From: JAJTHJ01 sp046316025
GTDB lineage: Bacteria; Pseudomonadota; Gammaproteobacteria; Burkholderiales; Burkholderiaceae_F
DNA: 18,171 nt
Direction of reading: 5' to 3'
NCBI GenBank assembly: GCA_046316025.1
Contig: JBKCXU010000137.1
Location: 1-18,171 of the forward strand
The notes below the pieces were generated by a model. It made no database searches and was not told the origin of the DNA. It saw nothing but the letters and a program-made list of their open reading frames with translations. Of this stretch, positions 15,091-18,171 are shown piece by piece. The number at the start of each line of letters is the position of its first letter. The first letter of the stretch is position 1. Both the position numbers and the translations under genes were made by a program.

Positions 15091-16389
15091 CTACTCGTCG
15101 CGGTGCTCGCGCAGCCAGCGCAGCCGGCGGGCGCGGCGCACCATGCGGCCCACTTCGGCCGTGACCAGGCGGAACAGCGACGCACCCACCAGCGTACCCA
15201 AAGCGACGGAGGCAACGACGAACAGCACGGTGGTCAGCCCCTCGATGCCGGCGGTGCGGTCCGACAGCATCCGCGTGACCGACAGCAGGCCGAGCGCACC
15301 GGGCACCACCACCCAGAAGCTCGGCAAAAACGTAACCATCGCCGGCGGGCCGGAAAGACGGGTCTGGATCAGGTAAGCCAGCGGGGTCGCCACCAGCATG
15401 CCAAAGAAACCGCTGATCTCGCCGCCGAACGCGCCGGCGGCCAGCCGCTGCGTGCCGCTGGCGGCCAGCAATACGAGCAGCATCCACGGCAGCGAGTCGC
15501 GCGGCGCGGAAAAGTGCAGGTAGACGCCGAGGCCGAAAATCAGCACGCCGAGCCACGGCGCCCAGGGCGCCGCACCGACTGCGTAGGCGGCCTTGACCAG
15601 GTCGTCCGGCTTCGCACCCATGAGAGCCGCCCCGGCCGCCAGGCCAAAGGCGAGTAGCACCAGTTGCACGAGGCCGGTCATCAGCCGGCTGGCGCCACTG
15701 ACCATGTCGCCGTAGGCGAGTTCGACCATGCCGAGCGTCAGCGTGCCCCCCGGCAGATAGGTGAGCAGCGGCGGAATCAGCGCGTGGATCGGCTCCACCG
15801 GCAGCCCGTAGCTCTGCGCGTAGAACACGAGGACCGAGACCAGCGCAGCGACGAACACCGGCATCGGCAGTGCGACCACGGTGCGCCCCGGCAGCAGCGC
15901 CTTGACCAGACCGACCACCAGTCCGAGCACGGCGGCAATGGCGATGTTCTCCCAGGTCGGCTGAAGCAGCATGCCGACGCCGGCGGCCATCACCGTGTGG
16001 CCGACGATCTGCCCCAGGCGCCCGAAGCGCTCCTTGCGCAGCAGGATTTCGGCCAGTTCGTCGATACCGGCACGCAAAGCGATCGCGCCGTCGGCCGCTT
16101 GTCCGCCGAGCGCGTAGATCGCGCCCACCTGGTCCAGCCGCAGCGGGCGCGTCAGCGCATCGGTGAGCGTGGTGTGCTCGGTGGTGCCGTCGTGCACGCT
16201 GATGAACACACCGGTGGGAAACGCCACCACCCGCGCATCGCGCATGCCATACGCACGCGCCATCTTGCGCAGCAACGCCTCGACCTCCGCCGTTTGCTCG
16301 CCGCAGGCGAGATAGGCCTGGCCGAGCTTGCGTGTGAATTCGAGCAGTTCGACGGGGTCGACCGGCGTGGCCGGGGCAGCGTCGCTCAT
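15091..16389 (-). CDS. Threonine/serine exporter family protein (ThrE-like)
   Basis: This 432-aa membrane protein is of the ThrE family, with an N-terminal DUF1212-type region (PF06738) and a C-terminal ThrE_2-type region (PF12821) in one chain. The soluble N-terminal part (about 1-130) contains RKLGQAYLACGEQTAEVE and FPTGVFISVHDGTTEHTTL. About ten hydrophobic helices follow, with YLPGGTLTLGMVELAYGDMV around residues 215-235 and a second helical block after LPWMLLVLLAASGTQR. It ends with a basic tail, RRARRLRWLREHRDE. Corynebacterial ThrE exports L-threonine and L-serine; substrate here is inferred. ATG 16387-16389 has GGAG about 9-10 nt upstream. It heads the likely three-gene leftward operon and is separated from pepA by a 125-bp gap with a decayed palindrome. 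Confidence 0.87.
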   Translation of the reverse strand: MSDAAPATPVDPVELLEFTRKLGQAYLACGEQTAEVEALLRKMARAYGMRDARVVAFPTGVFISVHDGTTEHTTLTDALTRPLRLDQVGAIYALGGQAADGAIALRAGIDELAEILLRKERFGRLGQIVGHTVMAAGVGMLLQPTWENIAIAAVLGLVVGLVKALLPGRTVVALPMPVFVAALVSVLVFYAQSYGLPVEPIHALIPPLLTYLPGGTLTLGMVELAYGDMVSGASRLMTGLVQLVLLAFGLAAGAALMGAKPDDLVKAAYAVGAAPWAPWLGVLIFGLGVYLHFSAPRDSLPWMLLVLLAASGTQRLAAGAFGGEISGFFGMLVATPLAYLIQTRLSGPPAMVTFLPSFWVVVPGALGLLSVTRMLSDRTAGIEGLTTVLFVVASVALGTLVGASLFRLVTAEVGRMVRRARRLRWLREHRDE

Positions 16390-16404
16390 CGTTGGCGACT
16401 CCGC

Positions 16405-16508
16405 CCCCCACAAGGGAGAGGCTGGGAGGGGGACGAGTCACGGGCGCGACCCCGGTCGCGGGAGCGCTCGGAACAACCCATCCCCACCCCTGCCCTCGAA
16501 GGGAAGAC
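16405..16508. repeat. Decayed family C palindrome relative between pepA and the ThrE-like gene
   Basis: The block ACCCATCCCCACCCC at 16476-16490 followed by CCCTCGAAGGG matches the reverse complement of the left arm of the 13706 element. The opposite arm (around 16405-16440, G-rich) is only loosely complementary. A central CGCGACC-CC-GGTCGCG hairpin (16445-16460) replaces the usual spacer. It overlaps the region just upstream of the exporter gene, including its ribosome site at about 16400. Confidence 0.5.
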
Positions 16509-16514
16509 CGAGGA

Positions 16515-17993
16515 CTACCCCGCCGCCCGCGCCAACAAGAACTCCGCCAGCAGCGGCACCGGCCGCCCGGTTGCGCCTTTGGCGTCGCCCGACACCGACG
16601 CGGTACCGGCGATGTCCAAATGCGCCCACTTGTACTTCTTCGCAAAGTGGCTCAGGAACAGCGCCGCGGTGATCGAGCCGGCCGCCGGCCCGCCGAGATT
16701 GCTCATGTCGGCAAAGTTGCTCTTCAACTGCGGTTGATAGTCGTCCCAAAGCGGCATCTGCCAGGCGCGGTCGCCGCTGACCTGACCGGCAGCGAGCAGT
16801 TCGGCGGCCAGCGCCGCGTCGTTGGCGAACAGGCCGCTCGCGTGCGCGCCGAGCGCAATCACGCAGGCGCCGGTCAGCGTGGCGAGGTCGATCGTGCAGG
16901 CGGGGTCGAAACGCTCGGCATAGGTCAGCGCATCGCACAGCACGAGGCGGCCTTCGGCGTCGGTGTTCAGGATCTCGATGGTGATGCCGGCCATCGAGTG
17001 CACCACGTCGCCGGGCCGGCTGGCGTTGCCGCCGGGCATGTTTTCCACCGCCATCACCAGGCCGATCAGGTTCAGCGGCAGCTTCAGCCGCGCCACCGTC
17101 TTGAACATGCCGATCACCGTACCGCCGCCGCTCATGTCGTACTTCATCTCATCCAGATTGGCGCTGGGCTTCAACGACACGCCGCCGGTGTCGAAGGTCA
17201 TGCCCTTGCCGACCAGCACGATGGGTTTCGCGCTGCCGCCGCCGGAATACTTCAGCACGATGAACTTGCAGGGTGCGAGCGACGCGCGCCCGACCGACAG
17301 CGCCGAATGCATGCCGAGCTTTTCCATGTCGGCGCGCTCGAGCACCTCGACCTCGAAGCCGAACTCCTTGCCGAGCGCGCGCGCCGTGTCGGCCATGTAG
17401 GCCGGGTTGCAGACGTTGCCGCCATGGTTGCCGAGGTCCTTGGTCAGCGCCATCCCTTCGGCCACCGCCAGCCCCTGCGCAACCGCGAGCGCGTGCTCCG
17501 GTGTGGACTCAAAGCCCAGCAGCGTCACCGCGTTCGCGCCGCGCTTGGCCGGCGGCTCCTGGCGGGGCGCGTCGAACACGTAAGCGGCATCGGCCAGCAA
17601 GCGCGCCGCGGTGCGCAGGCGCCACGTGGCGTCGCGGTTGGGCACATCGAGTTCGGCGAGCGTGACGGCCGCCGTTTCCGCCACGCCGGAGGCAAGCACC
17701 TTGCCGGCGGCGGCGAGCGCGGTGCGGTAGGCCTTCTCGTCCAGGTCCGCGCGCTTGCCGAGCGCGACCAGCAGCACGCGCTCGGCCGCCACACCGGGCA
17801 GGTGGGGGACGAGCAGCGTGGCGCCCGTCTTGGCGTCCAGATCGCCGCGCTTGACGATGGCGGCGAGTTGGCCGCCGCTGGCGTCATCGACCGCCTGCGT
17901 GGTGCCGGGGAACGTGCCATCGGCAAAGGCGCCAAGCACGAGGGTGCCGGTCTTGATGGTTGCGGCGGGGGTGGCGGACAGCGTGATGTTCAT
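16515..17993 (-). CDS. pepA: Leucyl aminopeptidase PepA
   Basis: This 492-aa M17-family cytosolic aminopeptidase removes N-terminal residues from peptides using two metal ions. All E. coli PepA metal and catalytic residues are present at a constant offset of 7: Lys263, Asp268, Asp286, Asp345, Glu347 as ligands, and Lys275 and Arg349 as catalytic residues. They lie in GKGMTFDTGGVSLKPS and the signature NTDAEGRLVL. The N-terminal domain (about 1-165) is more divergent. One oddity is LGNHGGNVCNPAYMA at 187-201, where family members usually have Pro-Pro in place of Gly-Gly. The ATG at 17991-17993 has GGAG (18001-18004) 7 nt upstream. Some PepA proteins also bind DNA as regulators or in plasmid resolution; nothing here tests that. 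Confidence 0.95.
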   Translation of the reverse strand: MNITLSATPAATIKTGTLVLGAFADGTFPGTTQAVDDASGGQLAAIVKRGDLDAKTGATLLVPHLPGVAAERVLLVALGKRADLDEKAYRTALAAAGKVLASGVAETAAVTLAELDVPNRDATWRLRTAARLLADAAYVFDAPRQEPPAKRGANAVTLLGFESTPEHALAVAQGLAVAEGMALTKDLGNHGGNVCNPAYMADTARALGKEFGFEVEVLERADMEKLGMHSALSVGRASLAPCKFIVLKYSGGGSAKPIVLVGKGMTFDTGGVSLKPSANLDEMKYDMSGGGTVIGMFKTVARLKLPLNLIGLVMAVENMPGGNASRPGDVVHSMAGITIEILNTDAEGRLVLCDALTYAERFDPACTIDLATLTGACVIALGAHASGLFANDAALAAELLAAGQVSGDRAWQMPLWDDYQPQLKSNFADMSNLGGPAAGSITAALFLSHFAKKYKWAHLDIAGTASVSGDAKGATGRPVPLLAEFLLARAAG

Positions 17994-18000
17994 TGGTGTT

Positions 18001-18004
18001 CTCC
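18001..18004 (-). promoter_or_regulatory. pepA ribosome binding site
   Basis: GGAG on the reverse strand lies 7 nt before the ATG at 17993 and directly abuts a heptamer tandem repeat, so repeat-number changes would alter the leader without touching this site. Confidence 0.7.
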
Positions 18005-18034
18005 GTTGTTGGTTGTTGGTTGTCGGTTGTCGGT
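18005..18034. repeat. Heptamer tandem repeat in the pepA leader
   Basis: Four 7-bp units lie head to tail on the plus strand, GTTGTTG twice then GTTGTCG twice, plus two extra bases. On the pepA-sense strand this is an A/C-rich, poorly structured leader (CAACAAC-type) ending exactly at the GGAG. Confidence 0.8.
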
Positions 18035-18068
18035 GCGAGCTTGGGATGCTTCGCTTCGTGGCTGCGGT

Positions 18069-18161
18069 CTTCCCTCACCCCAACCCCACTCCCGGCGGGA
18101 GAGGGGCTATACAACCCTCTCCCGCCGGGAGAGGGTGGCGCGAAGCGCCGGGTGAGGGAAG
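18069..18161. repeat. 93-bp triple-hairpin repeat, family B copy 2
   Basis: Same orientation and structure as 11027-11118: 12-bp terminal inverted repeats (CTTCCCTCACCC and GGGTGAGGGAAG), two facing G/C hairpins and the GGCGC-GAA-GCGCC hairpin. The loops are GGC and GCC, where copy 1 has GGT and ACC. One T-to-A change in the first stem is not compensated. Similarity extends about 10 bp left of the 12-bp end (GTGGC, 2 differing bases, CGGT). It lies upstream of pepA near the window edge; the gene beyond is not visible. Confidence 0.87.
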
Positions 18162-18171
18162 AGTGCCGGCC

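Noticed and set aside
15056..16645. 529-codon leftward frame overlapping the ThrE-like gene
   Set aside because: Arg/Gly-rich, runs through two genes and a repeat; the ThrE-like frame has real membrane helices and family motifs.
16392..18155. 587-codon rightward frame antisense to pepA
   Set aside because: Reads through both flanking repeats and has no recognisable domain; pepA on the other strand has every catalytic residue.
7144..18161. CRISPR array or integron-type attC sites
   Set aside because: The palindromic repeats are far apart, belong to different families, and lack regular spacers, integrase or cas genes.
1..18171. tRNA, rRNA and riboswitch genes
   Set aside because: I saw no cloverleaf-type T-loop sequence or conserved riboswitch core on either strand by eye; a tRNAscan/Rfam run would be needed to exclude them fully.

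Overview
The window (18,171 bp) is very GC-rich chromosomal DNA from a Gram-negative proteobacterium, most likely a betaproteobacterium. Supporting this are an outer-membrane biogenesis pair (TamA/TamB), the LPS-assembly pair LapA/LapB, a DUF502 protein, and intergenic repeats whose core fits the ATTCCC-N8-GGGAAT form of neisserial dRS3 repeats. I cannot fix the genus. Coding density is high and no gene-free stretch exceeds about 180 bp. I see no tRNA, rRNA, CRISPR array, transposase, phage or plasmid gene.

Layout. (1) 1-7120: two envelope operons diverge from a 130-bp spacer. lapA-lapB run leftward (lapB runs off the window) and tamA-tamB run rightward. (2) 7226-8680: a leftward membrane-anchored alpha/beta hydrolase, convergent with tamB across a 73-bp palindromic repeat. 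(3) 8782-13665: a rightward train of five genes: a PLDc_N-SHOCT membrane protein, a patatin-like phospholipase (overlapping start), a DUF502 membrane protein, a CREST/alkaline-ceramidase-like membrane hydrolase, and a SulP-STAS anion transporter (ATGA overlap). Palindromic repeats sit before and after the DUF502 gene, so this is probably two or three transcription units. (4) 13845-17993: four leftward genes. pepA stands apart. A ThrE-type amino-acid exporter, a heme-binding beta-barrel (FABP-family) protein and a small very basic protein follow one another at 37-39 bp spacing and look like one operon.

How the genes fit together. LapB controls LPS synthesis through LpxC turnover. TamA/TamB serve outer-membrane protein assembly and anterograde phospholipid transport. 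Next to them lie three predicted lipid or ester/amide hydrolases of unrelated folds (alpha/beta hydrolase, patatin, CREST). The first 13 kb can therefore be read as an envelope and lipid neighbourhood, though co-function is inference from proximity only.

The most notable non-coding feature is a set of nested palindromes of three sequence families: 7144/10245, 11027/18069, and 13706 with a decayed relative near 16405. Most have two hairpins that are reverse complements of each other. In one family the paired loops differ between copies in a compensatory way. The most notable genes are the CREST protein, which carries the full Ser/His/Asp/His/His spacing of alkaline ceramidases and is translationally coupled to a SulP transporter, and the coupled PLDc_N-SHOCT/patatin pair. 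I found no clearly new defence or mobile system.
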